Below, in pieces: positions 33,879 to 44,219 of a DNA stretch of 64,000 bases; position 1 is the first letter of the stretch; each line of letters opens with the position of its first letter. Origin of the DNA: Brachionus manjavacas (lineage: Eukaryota > Rotifera > Eurotatoria > Ploima > Brachionidae); NCBI GenBank assembly GCA_019054805.1, contig JAHQIY010000007.1, forward strand, positions 625,501 to 689,500, given 5' to 3'. The position numbers were made by a program, and so were the translations under genes. Below the pieces are notes generated by a model that saw nothing but the letters and a program-made list of their open reading frames with translations, made no database searches and was not told the DNA's origin.

Positions 33879-36800
33879 ATGGATATTCTTCTGGATTCAA
33901 TAAAAGCATTTGGTCGCTCACAAATAATCTATTTGTTAATTTTTGGACTATTAATGATAACTTCAGCTCTTAATTTTTATGCGTCAGTTTTTTTTGCCGC
34001 AGAGCCTCTCTTAGTATGTCGAGAAGGTGATTTCGTTTTTACCAATATTACCGAGGCTGAAACATGCTTCTTATGGCAACAGTATGTAGTTAACCGAATG
34101 AATAATATTTCTTCTGCACTTGTCTGCCAATTCGAAACAAATGTCTATAAACTAACTATTGTTTCTGACTATGAGTTAGTCTGTGACCGAAAATATTTGA
34201 TAAGCCTGAGTCAATCATTTTTCTTTTTTGGATGCTTGAGCGGCTTTTTCAATGGATTTTTAAGTGATAGATATGGAAGGCGTAAATCTACTCTTCTATT
34301 TATTATTTTACTTTTGGTTTTTTCGTTTATATTTCACATTTTAATTTTGGACTCCGTTCAGTTTTTAGAAAAATACGAAAAATTCTATGTCTATTGTATT
34401 TATCAGTTTTTGAGAGGTGTTCTTATGTTTTGTATTTATCAAGTAGTTTACATTTTAGCATGTGAATTAACCTTGGAAAAATATCATACAATTTTTACCA
34501 ATATAATGATTTCTTTTTATGTGATCGGCGAAATAGTGATAATGGTAGCTTTCTATTTTATGCGTAATTGGAGAGATGCAGGTCTCTTTATCACAGTATT
34601 TTTTGCAGTCTCGTCTTTAATTTTTTGGATTGTTATTCCGGAATCTCCAAAGTAAGTTTTTATTAAAAATTCTAAATATAAATTTTATCAAAAATTAAAG
34701 TTTAGAATCAGCAGTTTTCTTTCAAAAATTATAAAATTAAATTTTATAAAAGAAGGTTTTTATTTTCATGTAATTCACAAAACAAAAACAAATTTTTCTA
34801 TTAATTATTATTTTTTTAATTTGAAATTTTCAAAATAAAAACAATAAATAAGTATCGATTTAATTAATTATTTAGATCTAGAGTAAGCTGTAATTAATTA
34901 AAATTCAATAAAAGAGATAAAATTTAATCACGTTACCACTAGAAAGCTGGGCGTTGGTCTTTATTCTTTTAATGCTTAGCGTTCAATTAATTTATTAGAG
35001 GATTGAAAAAATTAAAAGAATTCTTCTAATAAAAAGTTGAGTTATTAATATAATGTATAAATAGCTTTGGAACGAACAGTCTACTAATTTTAAAGAAAAG
35101 TGCCCAGTCAGCAATATTTGAAGGATTTTTAAAGATCCTTGTGAAGTTTTTTATATCTTTGTATTTATGAGTTAAATATTTTCAAAGTTTTTCGCAAATT
35201 AAAAAAATAATCCATTCTATAATAGAATCCATTCAAAAAAAATAATTTTTAGTTCTCCCATAAGAAAAAATTTCTCTACAGTATTAAGGTAGCTAATTTA
35301 TTTTTTATGATTGGGTTTTCATATCACCGCCAGTAACCCTAACCTAAGTGATTAAGAATGGTCACTTAATTTTAATTGGGGTAATATGCAACCAGAAATT
35401 TAAAAATAAAAAAATCAAATGAATAAAGGATTTATCATGTGACCAAAGAAATTCTAAATTATTAGCTTTTAACCATTTAACCTTTTTCGCTCGAAGTAAT
35501 TATCGAATGCAGGACTTATTCCTTTTTCTGAAAATATAAATCCTTCAAATATTTAATTCTTATACTTAATATTTTAATTTTATTTAGTTTGGTCTTCTGG
35601 TGAGGCGGTGAAATTTTGAGTAAAAAAAAATAAGAAAGCAAAAAATTATAAAAAAAAAATATGAATTTTTAAATTCATAAATAAATTCAAATTCTAAAAT
35701 TTTTAGCATAATAATTACTAGTTTTATTAATTCGGAAAAAAGTAAAAATAAAATTTATTATTTATAAAGATTTAGAATTTTTTTTGCTTTTATTTACGTT
35801 TAGCATTTTATGTTTAAAAGAAGTAAAGCATTTATTTTTTAAATACTGGAATTCATAAAAATAAAAATATATTTTACAACAGTTTTTGATCCAAACTTCG
35901 TCGCCTCCTTTCTTGCTTATTCTTTAAAAATTATATCCCTCTTTTAATTCTTATAATTATCTATTTTTTTTTGTTTCTTGGATCTTTGTCACGAACAAAG
36001 TAACAACAAAAAATAAATAAATCATTTTTTTTGTTTAAACAAAAAAGTAAGGCAATTTTCAAAACCATTGTTAATGACATTATTTCTATTTTAACATTTT
36101 TTTAATTCTAAAGCTTGTATTTATTTAAGATGGCTTTATGAAACCAACTCATATGATAAGTGTTTAGAAATTTTAAAAAAAATTTCCAAAATTAATGGAA
36201 GAAAACTTGAGTACAATCCAAGTGAAATAGCTTTACTTAAGCAACAATCTCTAACTGATAATCAAATAAAAGACTTAGATGAAAGCATATTGAGGAAAAT
36301 TTTCTATAACAAATACAATGTACTCTATATAATGGGTCTATTTTTGGTCTGGAATTCTATTAATTTACAATACACAACAACCAGTTTGGGAATTATAAGC
36401 TCATTGGAAATAAATCCCTATCTAATGTTTGTATTGAATGCCTGCTTTGAGTTAGTCGGTGCATGGTTTTCAATGATGGGTGATTGGATTGGTCGCAAAA
36501 AAGCCTTCAATCTATCAATTCTTACCATCGGTGTGGGCTCAATAGCAATGACCTTTATCCCAGACGATGATAAAAATATTGATGAAGTTAAATATTATTT
36601 GATTATAAAAGCTATTGTGTCACTACTATCTCGTTTTATGCAATCAGCTTCATACAATTTATCAATAATCTATTCGGTCAATCTTTTTGACATAAAAATT
36701 AGAAGTACTGTTTTGTTATTTTTAGGCTGTGCTGGTTCAATCAGCACATTAATCGCCCCACAGATAAATATGCTTAAAGCTACATGGAAACATTTACCAT

Positions 36801-36901
36801 ATTATGTTAATGCGGCCACATCATTTGCTTCGGGTTTAATAATTTTTTTTTTGCCAGAAGGTTACAAAAAGACAAAAGCAGGACATATAGGCATGGATTA
36901 G
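33879..36901 (+). CDS. SLC22-type organic ion transporter
   Basis: Major-facilitator carrier of the organic cation/anion/carnitine group in the plasma membrane. Exons 33879-34651 and 36130-36901 join in phase through the family motif PESP-K-WL (the join regenerates Lys before Trp-Leu), 514 residues. Order: helix 1 (about 15-38); a large extracellular loop with Cys and sequons (TNITEAETC, NNIS); the segment before helix 2 (YELVCDRKYLISLSQSFFFF); the MFS loop signature GFLSDRYGRRKS; six N-terminal helices; a central cytosolic loop; and the C-terminal six, starting IMGLFLVWNSINLQY and including GDWIGRKKAF, the second-half counterpart of the signature. The 1.5-kb intron falls at the position commonly split in this family. 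The substrate cannot be inferred. The C-terminus is short. Confidence 0.9.
34652..36129 (+). other. SLC22 intron 1, nothing recognised
   Basis: 1.48 kb between a GTAAGT donor and a TTATTTAAG acceptor. AT-rich; I see no embedded gene or repeat shared with other parts of the window. Confidence 0.7.
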
Positions 36902-37044
36902 GTTTGAAGTACTTTCATCTAATTGTGATGGTTTGAATAAATAATTCAAAATTTAATTTTTTAATTTTTTTATTTTTATATCTGTATCAAGCTAAAAGAT
37001 AAAAAAAAAGTTTTAATAGAATATTTCAAGTTGAAATTCATTTT

Positions 37045-37510
37045 CTAAAGAACTGTCCACTCTACTAAATCATCGAGAGCGTCCTGAAGCTTCTTTGTAT
37101 CTTCGCATAGTTGAGCAGAATTCACTAGTTTTGTGTTGTCTGCGCAAAGTATAGTGATTGACAAAGATCTGGCAAGTAATTGACGTATATTAAAAATCTG
37201 AGAGAATCTTGAGCTTCCACTCGGAAACGACATTTCCAATTACAAATCGCTTTTTACGGCCTTATGAGGAAAGAACAATTTTAATCTACAATAACCATAG
37301 GGTTTCCGTATGCCATTAATTTGACTTGAGCATTTGATAAAGTTCGTGTAAAAACTTTATCAAATGCTGTTGAGATGTCAATGTAAATGATGTCAACAGA
37401 CTGTCTACAGCTTAATGCATCTATTAGGAAATAAACGGTTTCTTCTAGGTTTGTAACACATGATTTACCAGCAACAAAGCCATGATTTTAATAAGATAGA
37501 AGATTTCTTT
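37045..37510 (-). pseudogene. Non-LTR reverse transcriptase relic A1
   Basis: Minus-strand pieces in changing frames: NHGFVAGKSCVTNLEETVYF, SVDIIYIDISTAFDKV (motif A, FxKAFD-like) and ITILCADNTKLVNSAQL, a decayed YADD catalytic motif. Stops lie between them. The same sequence occurs in plus orientation at 39487-39597 and 40766-40860, which shows it is a repeated element. Confidence 0.75.
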
Positions 37511-37570
37511 ATAGCAGATGCTCGAATACAATTTATTAAAATTTGATTTCCGTTACCTCCGTAGAACCTA

Positions 37571-37685
37571 ATGGTCTTAAATCCTATTGAAAAAGTCTGG
37601 CATTAGATGACAGAATATGTTAAAGCTAAAGGAATTGAAAATGATGCTATGACGATTAAAGCGTTTTTTAAATTAAAAAAAAATA
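37571..37685 (+). pseudogene. Tc1/mariner transposase scrap
   Basis: The frame reads VLNPIEKVWH, a stop, then MTEYVKAKGIEN. D/L-N-P-I-E-x-x-W is the hallmark around the third catalytic acidic residue of Tc1/mariner transposases. About 35 codons remain, joined directly to reverse-transcriptase debris on both sides. Confidence 0.6.
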
Positions 37686-37749
37686 AAACCAATAATATGT
37701 TAATCAAAGATAATATAATTAAAAAATATTTGATTTTTGGTTTCAATTT

Positions 37750-38340
37750 ATCAGTTTATAAAAAATTGATTCTGCCTTTAAATTCTAGACAACGGACAAC
37801 TTTAAGGAGACTCTATACTGCGTTTGTAAAACCGGATCTTGAATACTGTACAGTAGCTTGGAATCATTTGCATCAAAAAGATATTAAAAGGCTGGAAAAA
37901 GTCCAACGTAAAGCTACCAAACTAGTGCCTGGTCTCAGAAATTTCAATTATCTCTTTAGCAAAAATTGGTATTCGTACATTTGAAAGTAGAAGGAAATGC
38001 AATCCAACTTTTCAAAATTGTCAGAAAAAAGAGCGTTGTACATCTTCATACCTTCACTGTTTCAAGCGAAGCTCCAAAAATTAATCATCCATCGATGAAA
38101 AAACTCAGGAAACAACTCTGCTTGACTAATCCAAGAGAAAACTTCTTTACAAACAGAGAAGTATCCTTATGGAATGAGCTACCCGACGATGTCGTTTCTG
38201 CAACTTCAACAAATGCATTTAAAGACAAGTTTGGCAAATTCAGATCTAAGAAATTGGCGGCTAATGATACTACTATAATCGAATAACCCATTGGTTATTC
38301 TTCTTCATCTCATTCTCATATCAGACTTAAGTCTCACTTT
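37750..38340 (+). pseudogene. Non-LTR reverse transcriptase C-terminal relic A (3' end)
   Basis: Two overlapping plus frames joined by a frameshift near 37970: RRLYTAFVKPDLEYCTVAWN, KRLEKVQRKATKLVPGLRN and, after the shift, NPRENFFTNREVSLWNELPD and VVSATSTNAFKDKFGKF. This is the conserved C-terminal part of CR1/jockey-type ORF2. The stop and following sequence (GGCGGCTAATGATACTA then TTCTTCTTCATCTCATTCTC) recur at 41378-41480, identifying the family's 3' end. Confidence 0.75.
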
Positions 38341-38773
38341 CATATTCAAAAAGTCGACACTCTTTAATTATTAAGTAATAATTTTTTTTTTTTAATTTAA
38401 AGGTTAAACAACAGGCTAGTGTCCATTCCTCATGAGACTTATTAACACTTCATTTTTTTAAATTTATTACTAATAAAAATAATTTTCATGTTCAAATTAA
38501 AACACATAAAATTATAAAAAAAATAGAATAGAGTTATTGATCGAGTGGTTATTTGAAAAAATTTTACAACAACGTATTTAAGATAAAAAATTCAAATTTT
38601 GAAACAAAATATAAATTAAATTTATGAAATTGAAAATTGAAAGCAAAAACGTTGAAAACACATATTTATCTCTTGATCACAAAGGAATTTACTAATATTG
38701 AGTTAAAATATTCATAAGTTTTTTCTCAACTTTTTGATTTTGCCATTGGTTCAATTAAGTTATTTCTGTTTCT

Positions 38774-39475
38774 TTAAATATAATACAAGTTTTTTGAGTA
38801 ATTTTTCTTTAATTTCTCTTTTAAATTCATAGGTGAATTGTAATAATAAAGATATTTGTAAGAGAAAGTTAGTATGCTTTCAAAAATTCTATGCTGAAAT
38901 GAATAAATACCATACAATTCTAAACAGTTATTTATTTCATTAAAATTTTTTGTTGTTTCCTTCAATTTTATCAAGGCTTCCTCAAGATCTTTATCAGATA
39001 TATTATTTTTTATATCGCCAGCAAACATTTTGATACTTGAATTTTTAAATAAAAATGGTAGATCATTAAAGAAAAATAATATAACATTTGTTTTAAATAT
39101 TTTTAAAGACGGCCCAAAGAAGAATTAACAAAACCATCATAAAAGAGTTAAAAAGTAATAAATTTGTATCAATAACATCAAATGCTTTCCTTTAGTCAAT
39201 AAACAAGACACATTTGTTAGTTTTTTTTCTTTAGCTTTATTAATTTCACTAATATACTCATGAATGACTGTTTGACAAGAATTTCCAGGTCTAAAACCAT
39301 GTTGTCCATTAAATAAAATCTTATTCGATTCAAAAAAATACGATATCTGTTTTGCCAATAGTTTTTCAAATATTTTTGCTATTAGTGAAAGAATTAAAAT
39401 CCCGCGATGTTTATATCTGACATGGCTCCTTTATTTTTAAACAAGGGATTAAAAATGGAAATTTTCCAGTCTTCA
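38774..39475 (-). pseudogene. Non-LTR reverse transcriptase relic C
   Basis: The minus strand reads IPEDWKISIFNPLFKNKGAM, KIFEKLLAKQISYFFESNKI, FNGQHGFRPGNSCQTVIHEY, then with shifts KAFDVIDTNLLLF and MFAGDIKNNISDKDLEEALI (decayed catalytic FADD box), and ends HRIFESILTFSYKYLYYYNS. The motifs are in the canonical order of a non-LTR reverse transcriptase but with internal deletions and frameshifts. It is a different subfamily from elements A and B. Confidence 0.7.
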
Positions 39476-39486
39476 GGTATTTTTTA

Positions 39487-40860
39487 TTATTAAAATCATG
39501 GCTTTGTTGCTGGTAAATCATGTGTTACAAACCTAGAAGAAACCGTTTATTTCCTAATAGATGCATTAAGCTGTAGACAGTCTGTTGACATCATTTAGTA
39601 GTAGTAGTAGTAGTAGTTTTGACTGTAGCTGGCTAGCCAGCGAGTATGCTGATAAGGAACACTATGACAGCTGATGTGATTGATTGCTGCTCATCCAGCA
39701 ATCAATGCCTGCTTTAAAGCTGTTAACATTAGGGGCTTCAACTAATTGATTTGGCAGTGAGTTCCATATGTTAGCGGTTCTGTTGAAAAAAGTTATCTCT
39801 ATGTTGGAGCCTCGAAATTTCTTTGTGATATTTGAAGCAGTGACCTCTTCCTTGGATTTTGGTGACATTAAAATTGTTGCTTTTTTCAACCAATTCTATT
39901 CCATGCATGAACTTGTATAATTGAATTAGATCACCTCTTTTTCTTCTTTCCACCAGATTTGGAATGTTTAAAGCCTTCAATCTGCTTTCATACGGTTTGT
40001 TTCTAATTGAAGAAACAAATTTCGTAGCTCTGCGTTGAATCCTCTCAAGATTCTCACAATCCGACTTAAGAAATGGAGACCATACAGGCACAGCAAATTC
40101 CAAAAGAGGACGAACAAAAGTTAAATACAATGATCTAAATAACTTACAATAAAAACGAGCGAATGATTTCCTGATGCGGCCCAACATTTGATTTGCTTTG
40201 TTTGTAGCCTCTATCACTTGATTTTTCCATTTGAGATTTGTATTGAAGATAACTCCAAGATCTCTTTCGGTTTCAGACGTTGATAACTGTTTACCATTAA
40301 TAAAATAAGTGAATTCTTTGTTTTTATGACCGTAATGCATAACCACACATTTTGATGTGTTGAAGAGGAGAAGCCAATCTTGAGTCCACTTGAAAATTAA
40401 ATCTAAATCTGATTGAAGTTTCACTGCGCTTATTTCTGATACCGTTTGCGAGAATATTTTTGTATCATCTGCATACATTTTGACAATATTCTCTATTCCT
40501 TTTGGTAGATCATTGATATACAAAACGAACAAAAGTGGACCAATCACTGATCCTTGTGGTACACCGCTAAAAATCTCAACCCAATCCGACAAAATTTCAC
40601 CTTGAACAACTCGTTGTATTCTATTTTTCAAGAAAGCTTCAATCCATTTTAGTGTCAGACCATCAAAGCCATACGCTTTCAATTTAGCTATTAGTCGTCT
40701 GTGCGGAACAGTATCAAATGCTTTCGCAAAATCTAGCAGAATTACATCAACAGGAATACTATTTACATTTTGTTTTTACACGAACTTTATCAAATACTCA
40801 AGTCAAATTAATGGCATACGGAAACCCTAAACAGTTATTAAAAAGCTTATATAATAGTGA
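39487..40860 (+). mobile_element. Relic A2, split by a later insertion
   Basis: 39487-39597 (reading NHGFVAGKSCVTNLEETVYF) and about 40766-40860 (GAACTTTATCAAATACTCAA, GTCAAATTAATGGCATACGG) are consecutive in relic A1 (reverse complement of 37.26-37.50 kb) but are here separated by element B. About 29 bases of the A sequence at the junction are missing. Confidence 0.75.
39598..40760 (-). mobile_element. 5'-truncated non-LTR retrotransposon B (CR1/jockey-like)
   Basis: Minus strand, nearly open: VILLDFAKAFDTVPHRRLIA (motif A), SGVPQGSVIGPLLFVLYIND, IVKMYADDTKIFSQTV (catalytic YADD), ETERDLGVIFNTNLKW, RRATKFVSSIRNKPYESRLK, then after one frameshift near 39.83 kb FNRTANIWNSLPNQLVEAPN. The 3' end is a TAC microsatellite tail (GTA x6 on the plus strand at 39598-39615). 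Five bases ATTTA flank both ends (39593-39597 and 40761-40765). The 5' end is truncated in the palm domain, as is usual for target-primed insertion. It is the best preserved, hence youngest, retroelement here. Confidence 0.85.
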
Positions 40861-40891
40861 AGCAAAAATTTTTTTTAGATTTTGAATTATT

Positions 40892-41110
40892 TTAGTTTGA
40901 ATTCCAACAAATCCAGGAGAGCAAAGGGAATTCACAAAATGAAAATTCAGGATTGAGCAAAATTTCATTAAATTTTAATTCTCTTAAAGTATCAAAGATG
41001 TATTTGGCTGAGTCAGTTACACTTGACAAAGAAGAAGATTCAATGGTAGCTAAGCAACTACTAAACATTTCCACTTGATCAACAGTAGTAGAGGCTTTCT
41101 TTGCATCCAA
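40892..41110 (-). pseudogene. Probable retroelement fragment
   Basis: A 72-codon minus frame with gene-like composition (DAKKASTTVDQVEMFSSCLA, SVTDSAKYIFDTLRELKFNE) lies wholly within retroelement debris. No diagnostic motif is seen; assignment is by context only. Confidence 0.35.
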
Positions 41111-41369
41111 ACCAAGTTCTCTAAAGTATCAAATTTACGGAGTAGACCGAAATCAAATTTACTTAAAAGATGACCAATCTTTATGATGTTTTTTTCAGTA
41201 ATTTACCTTAATTGTGAAGAAGTAACATTAGATCTTTCAGCACAAACCCAATAAGAATAAGAATTTATGATCATTGAAAGGAAAAACTAAAATAAAGTAT
41301 CAAAATCATCTTGATGTATAATATGGTCAATATAACTAAGCTAAGCTTTAATTTCAATAGAAAAAATTC

Positions 41370-41480
41370 AGATCAAAAATCGGCGGCTAATGATACTATA
41401 ATATATTAGATATTCTTCTTCATCTCATTCTCATTTTACATTTTAGTGTCACTTTCATATTCAAAAAGTTGATTCTAAAA
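41370..41480 (+). repeat. Second copy of retroelement A 3' end
   Basis: GGCGGCTAATGATACTATAA and TTCTTCTTCATCTCATTCTC followed by TTTCATATTCAAAAAGT match 38254-38352 in the same orientation, so this is a severely truncated A insertion. Confidence 0.75.
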
Positions 41481-42995
41481 AGAATATATTTACTTTATTC
41501 TACCAATTTTAATGAAATATAGATATTAACTGATCTAAAACATCTTTCATGATTTTTTCTAAAATAAGAAATTACATCCGGAAAAGATTAAAATAGGCAG
41601 AAGAGACATACTTGTTTAAAAGGATATTTATTTGTTTTTTGTAAAATAAAAGTTTTATTAAGACTTTTATTTTACCGTATTTTGATTATTGCTCTACTCT
41701 CAAATGCTATTTTTCAAAGGAGGCAGTTAGTAAGTTAGCAAAAAGCAATCTTTAAACTTTTAAATTTAAAGTTTAAAGCCGATTCCTTTAATTAAATAAA
41801 CAAAATTGTTAGAAAAATACAGTCTCTTTTAGTTTCAACATACAATATTAGAAAGAATGATTCCCTTCTCTTTTAAATGTTTATTTTAAAATAATTCAGC
41901 TTTAAAAGATAAACTGATAAAAAAAACACTCAAAAAAATTAAAATATAATTTAAGGAAAAGCAATAATTTTTATGAACCGATGGCAAAATCGAAAAATGG
42001 TGAAAAAACATTTGTAAATTTCTATTCAAGACTTATACAATGCTTTATGAATAAAAGATCAATATTGAAGTTTTCAACATTTAAGCTCTAAATTTTCAAT
42101 ACCAATAATTATTTTTTTAGAATTGGTTAAAAAATTTCAATTTTTTAAATTGAATAATTGTCTTATTTTTAATAATTTTGAATTCATTTTTTTTAATTTT
42201 ATTTTATAATTTTAAATTTTAAATGAATACTTTAAATAGAATTTAAATGAATGAAGTGTTAATCAGTCTTATAAATAGGGAAACTACCCTGTTGATTAAT
42301 CTTGATACTTTTAATAAAATCTTTTTATACTTAATTTTACCGTAAAAAAAAAATTTTACTTAAAAACACAGAATTTTTGTCATGTTTTTTATTAATAAGT
42401 TAAAAAAAATAAAAAAATTTACTTAAATTTAACAAAATAACAAAACTAGACGTAAAATTTGGTAAATTTACGTAAATTCCCAGTACCAAAAATCCTTGTA
42501 TCAAATAAATACTATATTTCAATAACATTTACTTAAAATATTTCAAATTCGCATTAAATTCTATTTCTTTATATTATTTAGCGTAGCTTTACATATGTTT
42601 ATAAACGTTTCACTTTTAGAATATGAATTTAACTTGTTTAAATCTTCTTTAAAAAATTTAACATAATTGACCTATTGTGTAATAAAAGCTTTTACAGAGT
42701 ATCATCATAAATAATAATAACTTTTGAAAATATCTTCATATTTCTAGAGAAGAAAGTCTTTTTGTTTTATTTTAAACTAATTATCGAGTGCTTTTCAGTA
42801 ATATTTTAAGTAAATAATTAAGCTTGATTGAAATCATTAAAATAGCCAAGCACTTTATTTAAGCTTAATGGAAGTTTATCAACTGCGTTAGTTTAGTGTA
42901 TTTTTTGTGAATTATTTTCGAGAAAAAAATTCTAAATATTAATTTATCTATATAAATAAAGAAAATTTTTTAAAATTTATTTTAATTTTCTCAAA

Positions 42996-44219
42996 ATGAC
43001 AAGCAAAGATTCGACTACTAGTTCAGCTAAATCAATTACAAAACAAACTTTGGGCGGTTTTACATCAAGCTCTAGTTTCAACTACATAAATGATCTAGAG
43101 ACTACTTTACTGCGCTGCTCTTCACCTATATCAATAGAAGAAAGCGAAGAAATATCAGTTCTGGGTGAACGTGGTATTTGGATGAATAAAAGCCAGTGTC
43201 AAAATTGGCATGGTGACATTCCACTCGAAAATTATCAAATAAACAAGGACTCTAACCCCGAAATAATATTTAAAAAAAATAGCCAAAATTTAAATTATAT
43301 TCAAGAACTATCTGTTCGCTATTTGAAGCCTCCTTCACCTGAAGAGCCGGGCGACATTATTATAAAGTACCAAAAAAATGGCACATGTAATCCTGCACCA
43401 CCGATTATAATGCGTCAGCAGCCATCTCGACCCAAAACCCCGGAACCGTTGATTCTTCGAGAGGCTCCACCAACACCACCCAAACATATCGAAAAAAAAG
43501 TTATCACCATAAGTGGTAACAAATTGCCTCCAACTCCTAGAAAAGTTATTATCGAACGCCTACCAGAAACTCCACCAAAACCTCAATCGATCCTGATCGA
43601 AAGATGGCTGCCATATAGTCGGCAAAAGCGAAAAGTTGTCATACAACACTCAGATGGAGACACAATATCGGAAAAGCCTAAAAATTTGGTAATACAATGG
43701 GACCGACCAACAGTTACAGTCAAAAAGCATATAAAACATCTCGGAGTAATTAAAGCTGATCCTAAGGAATACCACGACCGATTCGGAAAGACTTTGTATC
43801 GTCCCGAAGAATTGCCTCTATTTGCCAAGGAAATAAAAAATCCGAATGGTTTGAATTTAGCCGCCGATGCCAGTGACACCACTTGTGAATTGGTTGGAGA
43901 TGTAGAAGTACTGAAATTGGTAGATTTGGACAAAGAGGGCCTAGGCGAATATAAATCACAAATTGAAAATTGTTTTTTTAAGTCTTCTAAAATAGTTGAC
44001 TCGGAATGCCTGGAAGAACTTTTTAAAAAAGTTGACAAAAACTCAAATGGAAAAATATCTAGATATGAAGCTAGGCAACTTTTATCTTTTTTGAACAAAT
44101 ATTTGGAGAAAAAGCTTTGTGATGAAATTTTAGATCGGTTGGTCGAAATTTTGGATTATGACCAAAAAGACAATATAAGTTATCAAGAGTTTAAAAAATT
44201 ATATGAAAAATTTTTCTAA
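42996..44219 (+). CDS. EF-hand protein with Pro-rich VIIERLP-type repeats
   Basis: Single frame of 407 residues. The first 100 residues are Ser/Thr-rich and unstructured. Residues about 105-250 carry irregular Pro-rich repeats of the form PP-x-P..-(V/I)-I-I-E-R: LREAPPTPPKHIEKKVITIS, NKLPPTPRKVIIERLPETPP, then SILIERWLPYSRQKRKVVIQ. The C-terminus has a canonical EF-hand pair with loops DKNSNGKISRYE (347-358) and DYDQKDNISYQE (387-398), both with acidic or amide residues at positions 1, 3, 5, 9 and 12, so Ca2+ binding is likely. Repeats of this type remind me of cytoskeletal or ciliary proteins in invertebrates and protists, but I cannot name an orthologue. It is probably a cytoplasmic structural or Ca2+-responsive protein. 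AATAAA at about 44295 is the likely poly(A) signal. Confidence 0.85.
   Translation: MTSKDSTTSSAKSITKQTLGGFTSSSSFNYINDLETTLLRCSSPISIEESEEISVLGERGIWMNKSQCQNWHGDIPLENYQINKDSNPEIIFKKNSQNLNYIQELSVRYLKPPSPEEPGDIIIKYQKNGTCNPAPPIIMRQQPSRPKTPEPLILREAPPTPPKHIEKKVITISGNKLPPTPRKVIIERLPETPPKPQSILIERWLPYSRQKRKVVIQHSDGDTISEKPKNLVIQWDRPTVTVKKHIKHLGVIKADPKEYHDRFGKTLYRPEELPLFAKEIKNPNGLNLAADASDTTCELVGDVEVLKLVDLDKEGLGEYKSQIENCFFKSSKIVDSECLEELFKKVDKNSNGKISRYEARQLLSFLNKYLEKKLCDEILDRLVEILDYDQKDNISYQEFKKLYEKFF

Larger units (their letters stand above)
36902..42995. other. Intergenic retroelement graveyard then empty spacer
   Basis: From 37.0 to 41.5 kb almost everything is non-LTR retrotransposon debris in both orientations plus one Tc1/mariner scrap, listed separately. 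From 41.5 to 42.9 kb it is AT-rich with nothing recognised; this part should hold the promoter of the EF-hand gene. Confidence 0.8.

Noticed and set aside
43583..44098. Minus-strand frame of 171 codons opposite the EF-hand gene
   Set aside because: It is the shadow of a well-supported plus-strand protein; its translation has no domain and ignores the EF-hand codons.
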